Source: Alphaproteobacteria bacterium (GTDB lineage Bacteria; Pseudomonadota; Alphaproteobacteria; Rickettsiales; SXRF01). From it: DNA of 6,030 bases. Position 1 is the stretch's first letter, and the number at the start of each line of letters is the position of its first letter. This document shows, in pieces, positions 1 to 5,694 of this stretch. The translations under genes were made by a program, and so were the position numbers. The stretch is from positions 1 to 6,030 of the forward strand of contig JAGVKI010000272.1 of the NCBI GenBank assembly GCA_020050695.1. The letters run 5' to 3'. Below the pieces are notes generated by a model that was not told the DNA's origin, made no database searches, and was given only the letters and a program-made list of their open reading frames with translations.

Positions 1-540
1 AACATCCCTGCACTGCTGGTGCTTGAAGATGATGTCGTGCTGGCAGATGACCTGCCTGCTATACTGGCTGACCTGTCATGGATGCCCAGCGATGATTGTA
101 TCATCCGCTTAGAAACATTCTGCATGTACGGCGTATATGGAAAAAAAGTTGCCACAGTAAGTGGCCGGGGCTTGCATCCCTTACGTTCCATTCAGCATGG
201 CGGGGCAGCGTATATAATCACATATAAACGCGCAGCAGCGCTTCTTGCCGATTATGACAAGCATATTGATGCTGCCGACCATATGATCTTCCGCTACCCA
301 ACACAGCACAATGTATTCCAGCTGTCTCCCGCGCCGGCAATCCAGTTTGGCATATTGATAGATGGGCATATCCGCACCCACAGCATCATCGAATCAGAGC
401 GTTCCGTCCTTAAACGCCAAAGCCTTTACGATGCCTCCACCATGCGTCAGCATCTATGGTGGCGCATTAGTTCCAGCATTTATATTTTGTGGGATGTGCT
501 GCGCGGCTACAGGCTGCAGAAAGTGCCCTATCAGGGATGA
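1..540 (+). CDS. Glycosyltransferase family 25 (LPS biosynthesis type), 3' part only
   Basis: Partial gene: the reading frame is open from base 1, so the true start lies outside the window; 179 residues are visible. Near the left edge is LVLEDDVVL, matching the LEDD acidic motif of family 25 glycosyltransferases, which is thought to act in sugar-nucleotide/metal binding. About 60 residues on, HGGAAYIITYKRAAALL matches the family's G-x-x-x-Y-I-I-x-x-x-A-A-x-x-L-L segment, and HIDAADHMIF corresponds to the later Asp-containing segment. Members transfer sugars onto lipooligosaccharide/LPS or related glycans on the cytoplasmic side of the inner membrane. There is no membrane segment in the visible part. 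It ends 76 nt before the flagellar sigma54 promoter, so it is probably a separate unit. The acceptor cannot be deduced; flagellin glycosylation is only a thought from proximity. Family call fairly sure, substrate unknown. Confidence 0.75.
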   Translation, partial: NIPALLVLEDDVVLADDLPAILADLSWMPSDDCIIRLETFCMYGVYGKKVATVSGRGLHPLRSIQHGGAAYIITYKRAAALLADYDKHIDAADHMIFRYPTQHNVFQLSPAPAIQFGILIDGHIRTHSIIESERSVLKRQSLYDASTMRQHLWWRISSSIYILWDVLRGYRLQKVPYQG

Positions 541-614
541 CATTATAGTCTTCCATTCGTGGTTTACCCCCTACCCGCTACCGCTTTAATCCACTGTAAT
601 TAAAAAACAAAAAT

Positions 615-632
615 TTGGCATGATTCATGCTT
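615..632 (+). promoter_or_regulatory. Sigma54 (RpoN) -24/-12 promoter for flgFGAH
   Basis: TTGGCATGATTCATGCTT fits the sigma54 consensus TGGCAYGRNNNTTGCW at all fixed positions but one (A for the first T of TTGC). The diagnostic GG (617-618) and GC (629-630) are separated by exactly 10 nt. A start point about 12 nt downstream, near 641-642, gives a leader of about 52 nt before flgF. An A-rich stretch (600-613) lies directly upstream. Sigma54 control of rod/hook genes is known in alphaproteobacteria such as Caulobacter (with FlbD), which fits the context. No activator site could be identified with confidence. Confidence 0.8.
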
Positions 633-693
633 GTATCAAAAGCGCGTAATTAGGCTCGCGCAAACTGGATAAAACCAAAGGTACAGCAGAAAC

Positions 694-1422
694 ATGGATA
701 ATAGCGTTTACATAGCCCTCTCCCGCCAACTGGCAGAGTTTCGTGATATGGCGGCGACCGCGAACAATATCGCGAACGTCAATACCACCGGCTATGACTC
801 CGAGCATGTCATGTTTTCCACCTATGTCATGAAGGACATCAACAAGGGCGACCGCAACAACATGGCATTCGCCCATGATGCCACCAGCTACATGAATACA
901 GAAATGGGCGCGCTGCAGATCACCGGCAATGATCTCGATATGGCCATTCAGGGCGATGGGTATTTTTCTGTCCAAACGCCACTGGGCGTTCGCTACACGC
1001 GCGCTGGCAACTTCCAGATCGCAGGTGACGGAACATTGATAACGGCGCAGGGCTACTCCGTGCTCGGCCAGGGTGGTGTACCCATAGTGTTGCCTGAAAA
1101 CACACGTGTTGTTGAAGTAGGTGAAGCAGGCAACCTGAAAGTTGACGGCGAAGATTTTGGCCTGCTGGGTATCGTGCAGTTTGCCAATCCGCAATTGCTT
1201 GAACGCCTGGGAAGCAACCTGTTTGGCAGCAATGTCCCAGGCACCGCAGCAGAGAATATCAGGGTGGTTCACGGCGCACTCGAAGGCTCGAATGTAAAAC
1301 CTATTATGGAAATGACCCACATGCTCGACGTATCGCGCAGCGTGGATACCACAGCAAAATTTATAGAAGTGATCTACGATCTGGAGCGTAAAACCTCCAA
1401 TACGTGGGCACAACAAGGATAA
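694..1422 (+). CDS. flgF: Flagellar basal-body rod protein FlgF
   Basis: Complete, 242 residues, usual size for FlgF. It builds part of the proximal rod of the flagellar basal body in the periplasm, exported by the flagellar type III system without a cleaved signal peptide, and none is seen. The N-terminal rod motif ANNIANVNTTGY is at residues 23-34. The core signature AIQGDGYFSVQTP...YTRAGNFQ of the FlgE/F/G group lies at 84-108. The C-terminal helix region contains SNVKPIMEM and VSRSVDTTAKF, the zipper-forming part typical of axial proteins. FlgF rather than FlgG is supported by the MDNSVYIALSRQ start, the lack of the FlgG-specific segment after the N-terminal helix, and a flgG gene next door. 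The start codon has only a weak upstream AAGG (about 12 nt away), but it opens exactly on the conserved N-terminus. First gene of the operon, 62 nt after the sigma54 element. Confidence 0.95.
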   Translation: MDNSVYIALSRQLAEFRDMAATANNIANVNTTGYDSEHVMFSTYVMKDINKGDRNNMAFAHDATSYMNTEMGALQITGNDLDMAIQGDGYFSVQTPLGVRYTRAGNFQIAGDGTLITAQGYSVLGQGGVPIVLPENTRVVEVGEAGNLKVDGEDFGLLGIVQFANPQLLERLGSNLFGSNVPGTAAENIRVVHGALEGSNVKPIMEMTHMLDVSRSVDTTAKFIEVIYDLERKTSNTWAQQG

Positions 1423-1436
1423 GTAGGAGATAAACC

Positions 1437-2222
1437 ATGCGCTCATTAAACATCGCCGCCACAGGTATGCAGGCACAACAGCTGTATGTGGACGTCACCT
1501 CACAGAACCTGGCCAACATCAACACCACGGCGTATAAACTACAGCGCCCTGAGTTCCAGGATCTGCTGTATCAGGATATGCGCAGCGCAGGTATTCGCTC
1601 ATCTGATGCAGGCACCATTCTGCCTACCGGCATTCAGGTCGGCCTGGGTGTAAAAACAGGCGCTATCACCCGCAACACCACGCAAGGCACGCTGCAATCC
1701 ACCGGCGGCCCGCTGGACATGGCGATCCAGGGACGCGGCTTTTTCCAGATTACACTGCCTACCGGTGAAATCGCGTACACCCGCGCCGGTAGTTTCCAGG
1801 TAAGTCAGGACGGCAACTTAGAAACCATCGACGGCTTCCTGCTGCTGCCTAACATCACCGTTCCGCAGAACGCTACCGCAGTCAGCGTGAACCAGTCAGG
1901 CGAAGTGTTCGCTACCATCCCTAACCAGGTGGACCCACAGAATCTCGGCCAGTTACAGCTGGTAAATTTCATCAACGAAGCAGGTATGAAACCAATCGGT
2001 AACAATTCCTTCTTAGAGACCACTGCTTCGGGCGCGCCAGTTGTTGGCGTACCAGGCCTTGACGGCTTTGGTACGATTTTGCAGGGCTTCCTTGAAAACT
2101 CGAACGTGAACCCCGTATCGGAACTGACCAACCTGATTAAGGCACAGCGCGTATATGAAATGAGCAGTAAAGTCGTCACCAAGAGTGATGAAATGCTGCA
2201 GTCCCTGAATCAAAGCGTATAA
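1437..2222 (+). CDS. flgG: Flagellar distal rod protein FlgG
   Basis: Complete, 261 residues, the normal length for FlgG. It polymerises as the distal rod, the drive shaft passing through the P and L rings. It begins MRSLNIAATGMQAQQLYVD, the typical FlgG opening, followed by NLANINTTAYK at 24-34; the usual NTTGF/Y is NTTAY here. Residues 45-71 (YQDMRSAG...GIQVGLG) form the FlgG-specific insertion that is absent from the hook protein FlgE and is linked to the straight, rigid rod. The shared core AIQGRGFFQITLP and YTRAGSFQVSQDG follows at about 96-126. The C-terminus FLENSNVNPVSELTNLIKAQ and VYEMSSKVV is near consensus. A strong AGGAG (1425-1429) sits 7 nt before the ATG, and the gene starts 14 nt after flgF, so the two are co-transcribed. 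Confidence 0.97.
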   Translation: MRSLNIAATGMQAQQLYVDVTSQNLANINTTAYKLQRPEFQDLLYQDMRSAGIRSSDAGTILPTGIQVGLGVKTGAITRNTTQGTLQSTGGPLDMAIQGRGFFQITLPTGEIAYTRAGSFQVSQDGNLETIDGFLLLPNITVPQNATAVSVNQSGEVFATIPNQVDPQNLGQLQLVNFINEAGMKPIGNNSFLETTASGAPVVGVPGLDGFGTILQGFLENSNVNPVSELTNLIKAQRVYEMSSKVVTKSDEMLQSLNQSV

Positions 2223-2236
2223 CCAGAGCGTTTAAT

Positions 2237-3055
2237 ATGACAAAGCGGATCGCATTATTTATAGCTTTTAGCCTGCTGACAGCGCAGCCCGTGCTGGCTG
2301 CATATGATCCTGTAGGGGATGCAGCCGCTCAGAACATGCTGTTCCAGCTGACCACCGACGAGGCAGAAACGGCCATTAGTCAGGCACTGTCCGGCAAAGG
2401 TGCAGGCAACAAAGTGTCGGACACCATCACCGGGCGCAAAGACGATGTGCTTTTTTCCTATGGCCAGCCAGTCACGGCTGAAATCCATGGCCTTCGCTAT
2501 GACAGCAGCAACCACCGCTGGAATGCGAGCATCCTGTTTCGTGCAGGCGAAGAAGTCGTATCGGCCGTTCCTGCAACCGGCACCTATGAAGAAGTTATCG
2601 ACGTGCCCGTACTGCGCCGTGAAGCACGCAACAATAACGTAATCAGCGAGGGTGACCTTGAAATGCGCGCCTTCCCGCTTGCGCACACGCGCAGCGATAC
2701 TATTACCAATGCCAGCGACCTTATCGGCAAATCACCGCTGCGTTACATATCGGCTCAGCGCCCTATTCGCAGCAATGAGATAAGCAGCCCCGCAGTCGTC
2801 AAAAAAGGCAGCCTGGTTCAGCTTCAGTTCGTTTCTTCCGGTATCCAGATTTCAACGACCGGACAGGCGATGGATGATGGTGCGCAAGGCGAGGCAATCA
2901 ATGTTCGCAATGTGGCCAGCAAACGCGTAGTGCGCGCCATCGTTGAAAATGAAGGCAATGTTCGTGTTATGTCATCAGGGAGTATGCCCGCCACCTCACT
3001 GACAAGCAATACACCTACCCCCGTAATAACAGGAGGCAGCCATGCAACAAATTAA
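2237..3055 (+). CDS. flgA: Flagellar P-ring assembly chaperone FlgA
   Basis: Complete, 272 residues. FlgA is a periplasmic chaperone that helps FlgI polymerise into the P ring around the rod. A Sec signal peptide is clear: MTKR, a hydrophobic stretch (5-16) and VLA ending at residue 21, with cleavage probably before A22. Residues about 30-120 form the variable N-terminal region. A SAF-like domain follows from about 121 (VPVLRREARNNNVISEGDLE...IGKSPLRYISAQRPIRSNEI). The C-terminal domain (about 187-244) has KKGSLVQLQF, GEAINVRNVASKRVVRAIV and a final GNVRV, all FlgA hallmarks. A Ser/Thr/Pro-rich tail of about 28 residues extends beyond the usual end, and its codons contain the flgH ribosome site. 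The start has only a weak AGAG about 9 nt upstream, but it begins precisely at the signal peptide. It overlaps flgH by 14 nt. Confidence 0.92.
   Translation: MTKRIALFIAFSLLTAQPVLAAYDPVGDAAAQNMLFQLTTDEAETAISQALSGKGAGNKVSDTITGRKDDVLFSYGQPVTAEIHGLRYDSSNHRWNASILFRAGEEVVSAVPATGTYEEVIDVPVLRREARNNNVISEGDLEMRAFPLAHTRSDTITNASDLIGKSPLRYISAQRPIRSNEISSPAVVKKGSLVQLQFVSSGIQISTTGQAMDDGAQGEAINVRNVASKRVVRAIVENEGNVRVMSSGSMPATSLTSNTPTPVITGGSHATN
3031..3036 (+). promoter_or_regulatory. flgH Shine-Dalgarno inside the flgA coding region
   Basis: AGGAGG lies 5 nt before the flgH ATG (3042) and inside the last codons of flgA, whose stop is at 3053-3055. It fixes the flgH start and is the strongest ribosome site in the operon. 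The layout suggests translational coupling or reinitiation between flgA and flgH. Confidence 0.8.
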
Positions 3056-3806
3056 TTCGCGTATCATCAGCCTGCTGCTGACATGTACCGCCTTATCAGG
3101 ATGTGCTAATATCCTCGGCCAGCTTGACCACATCAATCAACCGCCCCCCATGGCGGAGGTCGTCAATCCGCAGGAAAAACCCGAGTACCAGCCGATGACC
3201 TGGCCGATGCCAGAAACGCAGCCGCCGCCAAAACAATATGCTAACTCGCTGTGGCAGCCCGGTGCACGCGCCTTCTTCCGTGATGGCCGTGCAGCGCGCG
3301 TCGGTGATATTTTAAAAGTACGCGTTAAAATCAACGACAAACTGCAGTTCAATAACCAGACACAGGCAAAACGCGAAACAGAAAATACCGCTACTGCAGA
3401 TGCGGCATACGGGCTGGAGCGCAGGCTTCAGCTTCTACCGCTACTGCCAGGCGGCGCGCCAAACCCCGCCGCACTGCTTGATATAACCAGCGATTCGGAT
3501 ACGAAGGGCACCGGCGTTATCCAGCGTCAGGACATCGTAACCACACAGGTTGCCGTGATGGTCACCCAGATGCTGCCGAACGGCAATATGGTGATTGAAG
3601 GCAAGCAGGAACTCACCATGAATAAAGACGTGCGTGAAGTGGCTGTAAAAGGCGTTATTCGCCCGCAGGACATCGATTCATCCAATACCATCGATTCAAC
3701 CCAGATTGCGGAAGCACGTATCACCTATTCAGGCCGCGGCCAGTTGCAGAATGCACAGCAGCCACGCTGGGGTACACAGGTTATGGACATCGTAGCGCCG
3801 TTCTAA
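3042..3806 (+). CDS. flgH: Flagellar L-ring lipoprotein FlgH
   Basis: Complete, 254 residues. FlgH forms the L ring, the outer-membrane bushing through which the rod passes. It carries a lipoprotein signal peptide: hydrophobic IISLLLTCTA followed by the lipobox LSGC, with the modified cysteine at residue 21. A Pro/Gln-rich linker (30-65) precedes the FlgH core: SLWQPGARAFFRDGRAARVGD at about 69-89, then DILKVRVKINDKLQFNN. The C-terminal half has GTGVIQRQD, VTQMLPNGNMVIEGKQE (about 174-190), the VKGVIRPQDI segment and the terminal RWGTQVMDIVAPF, close to the conserved FlgH end. It is the last gene of the flgFGAH run and is followed at once by a hairpin and a convergent gene. flgI does not follow and must lie elsewhere if the motor is complete. 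Confidence 0.96.
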   Translation: MQQINSRIISLLLTCTALSGCANILGQLDHINQPPPMAEVVNPQEKPEYQPMTWPMPETQPPPKQYANSLWQPGARAFFRDGRAARVGDILKVRVKINDKLQFNNQTQAKRETENTATADAAYGLERRLQLLPLLPGGAPNPAALLDITSDSDTKGTGVIQRQDIVTTQVAVMVTQMLPNGNMVIEGKQELTMNKDVREVAVKGVIRPQDIDSSNTIDSTQIAEARITYSGRGQLQNAQQPRWGTQVMDIVAPF

Positions 3807-3838
3807 GTGCGTAATGTTTCTTGAAGATGGGATTGGGG

Positions 3839-3869
3839 TGGCTTAGAGCGCGAACTGCGCTTTAGGCCA
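3839..3869 (+). terminator. Hairpin ending the flgFGAH transcript (no U-tract)
   Basis: Left arm 3839-3851 and right arm 3857-3869 form a 13-bp stem around the loop GAACT (3852-3856). Two pairs are U-G/G-U (3843/3865 and 3846/3862). These pair in RNA of the + strand but become A-C and C-A mismatches in RNA of the - strand, so the structure belongs to the flgH side. It starts 33 nt after the flgH stop. No run of U follows, so it may be a Rho-assisted terminator or a 3'-end protecting hairpin rather than a classical intrinsic terminator. It overlaps the stop codon of the convergent gene. Confidence 0.5.
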
Positions 3870-4257
3870 TTGCCATGCCGACGCCCAGATCAGGCATTTC
3901 CACATATGGCGTGTCAGGACGCGCAAGGCTACCCAGCACCTCGCCACGCTCAGCACTTGCCCATTCCAGTGACAAGCTGCTTTCACGCATGTTATTGAGA
4001 TTGCTGATCGCCGTTTGCGGCAACATAATTATGTTGCTTGCGGCTGCCTCAGCGCCAGAAGTGACAGCGGTAGATGCACCTGATGAAGCGGTCGCAACGG
4101 TTGCTACCGTAGCAGCAGCTGCGCCGCCTGTAATAGCCCCGGTTATATTGCTTGCCACACCGCCGGCCAGTTCGCCTATACGGTCAAAGATACCAATCAG
4201 ATTATCACCGAATGTTTGCGCGGCTTCCATGAGGTAACCGCCAATTCCTTCTGACAT
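3862..4257 (-). CDS. Small Ala/Gly/Ser/Thr-rich protein of unknown function
   Basis: 131 residues; I do not recognise the family. An AGGA lies about 8 nt before the ATG and a promoter-like pair lies further upstream, which favours this strand over the antisense 120-codon frame. The layout in residues: a helix-prone, mildly hydrophobic N-terminus (MSEGIGGYLMEAAQTFGDNL then IGIFDRIGELAGG), a low-complexity stretch at about 31-75 made almost only of Ala, Gly, Ser, Thr and Val (GGAAAATVATVATASSGAST), then a more ordinary C-terminal part with NLNNMRESSLSLEWASAERGE and ending GVGMAMA. There is no Sec signal peptide and no cysteine. The middle could be a flexible spacer, a glycine-zipper-like membrane association segment, or a secreted/axial-type low-complexity region. 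It is convergent with flgH and downstream of the carboxypeptidase gene. A link to flagella is possible only by position. Confidence 0.65.
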   Translation of the reverse strand: MSEGIGGYLMEAAQTFGDNLIGIFDRIGELAGGVASNITGAITGGAAAATVATVATASSGASTAVTSGAEAAASNIIMLPQTAISNLNNMRESSLSLEWASAERGEVLGSLARPDTPYVEMPDLGVGMAMA

Positions 4258-4279
4258 AATTTATTCCTGTTCAATGCAC

Positions 4280-4301
4280 CCGGCCCCTCGAATTACGCCG
4301 G
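4280..4301 (-). repeat. Short inverted repeat in the leader of the 131-residue gene
   Basis: CCGGC (4280-4284) and GCCGG (4297-4301) form a 5-bp GC-only stem with a 12-nt loop. It lies between the proposed promoter and the ribosome site of the gene starting at 4257, so it would be a hairpin in that 5' leader. Function unknown. Confidence 0.3.
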
Positions 4302-4312
4302 TTTATCTATCA

Positions 4313-4342
4313 ATTTTAGACTGTAAATGCGCCATATTCCAA
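4313..4342 (-). promoter_or_regulatory. Candidate sigma70 promoter for the 131-residue gene
   Basis: On the - strand, TTGGAA (4337-4342) as -35 and TAAAAT (4313-4318) as -10 are separated by 18 nt. The -10 matches TATAAT at 5 of 6 bases and the -35 matches TTGACA at 4 of 6. The start would fall near 4306, giving a leader of roughly 50 nt. It implies that the small gene can be transcribed independently of the carboxypeptidase gene upstream. Confidence 0.4.
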
Positions 4343-4385
4343 GCAGGAAAAGCGCCGACATGGATGAAACTTTTATGACATCAGG

Positions 4386-4401
4386 AAAAAATATTAAATA
4401 T
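4386..4401 (-). terminator. Weak AT-rich terminator-like element after the carboxypeptidase gene
   Basis: Read on the - strand, ATATTTAATAT can fold into a short AT stem (4391-4401) followed by six T residues (4386-4391). It begins on the last base of the stop codon. The stem is too weak for a confident intrinsic terminator, so read-through into the small downstream gene is possible. Confidence 0.2.
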
Positions 4402-5486
4402 CAGCGCATTGGGCTGAGAGAAATGGCATGCAGCATGTTATGCGCTTCCAGCGATGTAGGCTGGAGAGCCGCAGAATCACCCTGGGCTTCGCCCTTGGCT
4501 ACGCTGTTTTCCTTTTGCTCCAGGGCCGCAAAGGTACGGTCCAGAAGTGCCATCATCTGGTTATCGCGGTTAGGTACGCTGCTGCCGCCCATCACCACTG
4601 CCACTATGCGGTGGCCGTCTTTCTGGGCAGAGGTCACCAGGTTAAAGCCGGACGCACGGATAAAGCCGGTTTTCACGCCATCAACACCTGGGTATTTATT
4701 CATTACGTGGTTATGGCCTGGATAGGTAATGCCATTGTAACTAAAGCTCTTCATTTTGAAGAAGTGGTAATATTCCGGGAAGTCACGGCGCAGCGCGATT
4801 GCAAGCCTTGCCATATCATAGGCATTGGTGTGCTGCTTGTTATCAGGAAGCCCTGACGGATTACGGAAAATCGTATCTTTCATGCCAAGTTCGCGGGCTT
4901 TTTTGGTCATCGCCAAGGCAAAGTTCCATTCCGTATCACCCAGCACTTCTGCCAGTACCATCGCAGAATCGTTTGCGGAGCGAACCACAAGGCTTTCAAT
5001 AGCAGAGCGAACCGGAAGCGTATCGCCTTCACTTAAGGATATATTGGTTTGCGGCTGTCCTGCGGCCTTGGCTGATACATCAATCCTGTCATCGAGTTTC
5101 AGCTTGCCGCTTTTAAGCGCATCAAACGTCAGATACAGGGTCATCATTTTGGTAAGCGAAGCCGGATAGCGTGGGCTGGCGGCATTCTTTTCATAAAGGA
5201 TCTGGCCGGTTTCAGCATTGACCACTAAAGCAGAAAAGAGTGCTTCCTGGCGCCTTGCAGCTGCTGCGGCAGCAGCGGCGGATACTTTTTTGCTTTTAGC
5301 GCGCGATGCCGATTTTGTTGCTTTGCTAGTTTTTGTGGTTTTTGCACTCTGCGTGGTTTTGCTTTTCGCAGACGTGTTGGTTTTTGCAACTGCGTCATAT
5401 GGGGACACTGAAGTCACCGAAAATGACACAACCATTAATGAAACAATGATAAAACGACTAATAGACATCTTAAAAAGCGTGCTCAC
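4401..5486 (-). CDS. D-alanyl-D-alanine carboxypeptidase (peptidase S11, PBP5/6-like)
   Basis: 361 residues from a GTG start. The enzyme removes the terminal D-Ala from peptidoglycan pentapeptides in the periplasm and binds penicillin. All three active-site motifs are present: SLTK at 110-113 (nucleophile S110, base K113), SAN at 170-172 and KTG at 272-274, with the conserved NPSGLPD at 209-215. A signal-anchor or signal peptide is at about 8-28. Between it and the catalytic domain lies a linker (35-69) of Lys, Thr, Ser and Ala with about ten lysines and no acidic residue, then eight alanines (70-77). The C-terminal PBP5 domain and membrane-anchoring amphipathic helix are missing; after residue about 322 there is only a 40-residue tail. 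The start is uncertain: the GTG lacks a good ribosome site, while an ATG six codons in (5466-5468) has AGGTGAG about 13 nt upstream and a tighter signal peptide. The exact dac paralogue cannot be named. Confidence 0.92.
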   Translation of the reverse strand: MSTLFKMSISRFIIVSLMVVSFSVTSVSPYDAVAKTNTSAKSKTTQSAKTTKTSKATKSASRAKSKKVSAAAAAAAARRQEALFSALVVNAETGQILYEKNAASPRYPASLTKMMTLYLTFDALKSGKLKLDDRIDVSAKAAGQPQTNISLSEGDTLPVRSAIESLVVRSANDSAMVLAEVLGDTEWNFALAMTKKARELGMKDTIFRNPSGLPDNKQHTNAYDMARLAIALRRDFPEYYHFFKMKSFSYNGITYPGHNHVMNKYPGVDGVKTGFIRASGFNLVTSAQKDGHRIVAVVMGGSSVPNRDNQMMALLDRTFAALEQKENSVAKGEAQGDSAALQPTSLEAHNMLHAISLSPMR

Positions 5487-5519
5487 CTGCTATATTGTTT
5501 TTTTAGGTCTTATAAAACC

Positions 5520-5546
5520 AATATACTATTGCTAGTGGTTTATCAA
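5520..5546 (-). promoter_or_regulatory. Candidate promoter for the carboxypeptidase gene
   Basis: On the - strand, TTGATA (5541-5546) and TATATT (5520-5525) are 15 nt apart, which is short of the ideal 17. A start near 5513 gives a 27-nt leader to the GTG or about 45 nt to the internal ATG. Tentative because of the spacing and the AT-rich background. Confidence 0.35.
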
Positions 5547-5578
5547 CCCTCTTCTATCCAAATACAGTGTATAAAGAG

Positions 5579-5630
5579 CCGGTTCTGGCAATTCGCCCTG
5601 CATCGCCCTAAAGGGCACCTGCGCAGCCGG
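5579..5630. repeat. Long imperfect hairpin in the divergent intergenic region
   Basis: Left arm 5579-5590 (CCGG-TT-CTGGCA) pairs with right arm 5620-5630 (TGC-G-CAGCCGG), giving 10 bp with a 2-nt and a 1-nt bulge. Inside it a second hairpin GCCCT-AA-AGGGC spans 5605-5616. TCGCCCT is repeated at 5593-5599 and 5603-5609, so either copy could pair with the single AGGGC. Both flanking genes point away from it, so it is not the terminator of an annotated gene. It could be a small RNA, part of a long leader, or a DNA-level protein site. The transcribed strand is not clear. Confidence 0.4.
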
Positions 5631-5663
5631 ACAACAAACTATATAATCTTATGTCTACTCCAT

Positions 5664-5688
5664 AATTATTACATAATTACTAATAATT
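5664..5688. repeat. AT-rich inverted repeat
   Basis: AATTATTA (5664-5671) and TAATAATT (5681-5688) are perfect 8-bp inverted arms around a 9-nt spacer, within a strongly AT-rich stretch (about 5636-5690). It may be a regulator or nucleoid-protein site or an easily melted segment. Its position is about 90-115 bp upstream of the 5779 promoter. Confidence 0.35.
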
Positions 5689-5694
5689 GTTGAG

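Noticed and set aside
586..603. TTAA-N10-TTAA resembling a CtrA site upstream of flgF
   Set aside because: The CtrA consensus needs TTAA-N7-TTAA; the spacing is wrong, and the nearby sigma54 element explains the promoter better.
625..1476. 283-codon open frame on the - strand across flgF
   Set aside because: It is entirely antisense to flgF, whose product matches the FlgF family end to end. Its Cys/His-rich translation resembles nothing known, and it extends over the flgG start signals.
3875..4237. 120-codon open frame on the + strand opposite the small Ala-rich gene
   Set aside because: It has no ribosome site before its ATG, and the opposite frame has a ribosome site and a promoter. An Ala/Gly/Thr-rich gene commonly leaves its antisense frame open.
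4327..4856. Overlapping + strand open frames opposite the carboxypeptidase gene
   Set aside because: They are antisense to the S11 catalytic domain, which carries all three active-site motifs; no family resemblance in the antisense translations.
5218..5535. 105-codon + strand frame with hydrophobic stretches that look like membrane segments
   Set aside because: It is the reverse complement of the Lys/Thr/Ala linker and signal peptide of the carboxypeptidase gene; Lys and Thr codons read backwards give Phe, Leu and Val-rich peptides, which explains the false membrane look.
5583..5620. Possible CRISPR or repeat array from repeated TCGCCCT
   Set aside because: Only two 7-nt copies, 10 nt apart, with no spacer structure; better explained as part of the local hairpin.
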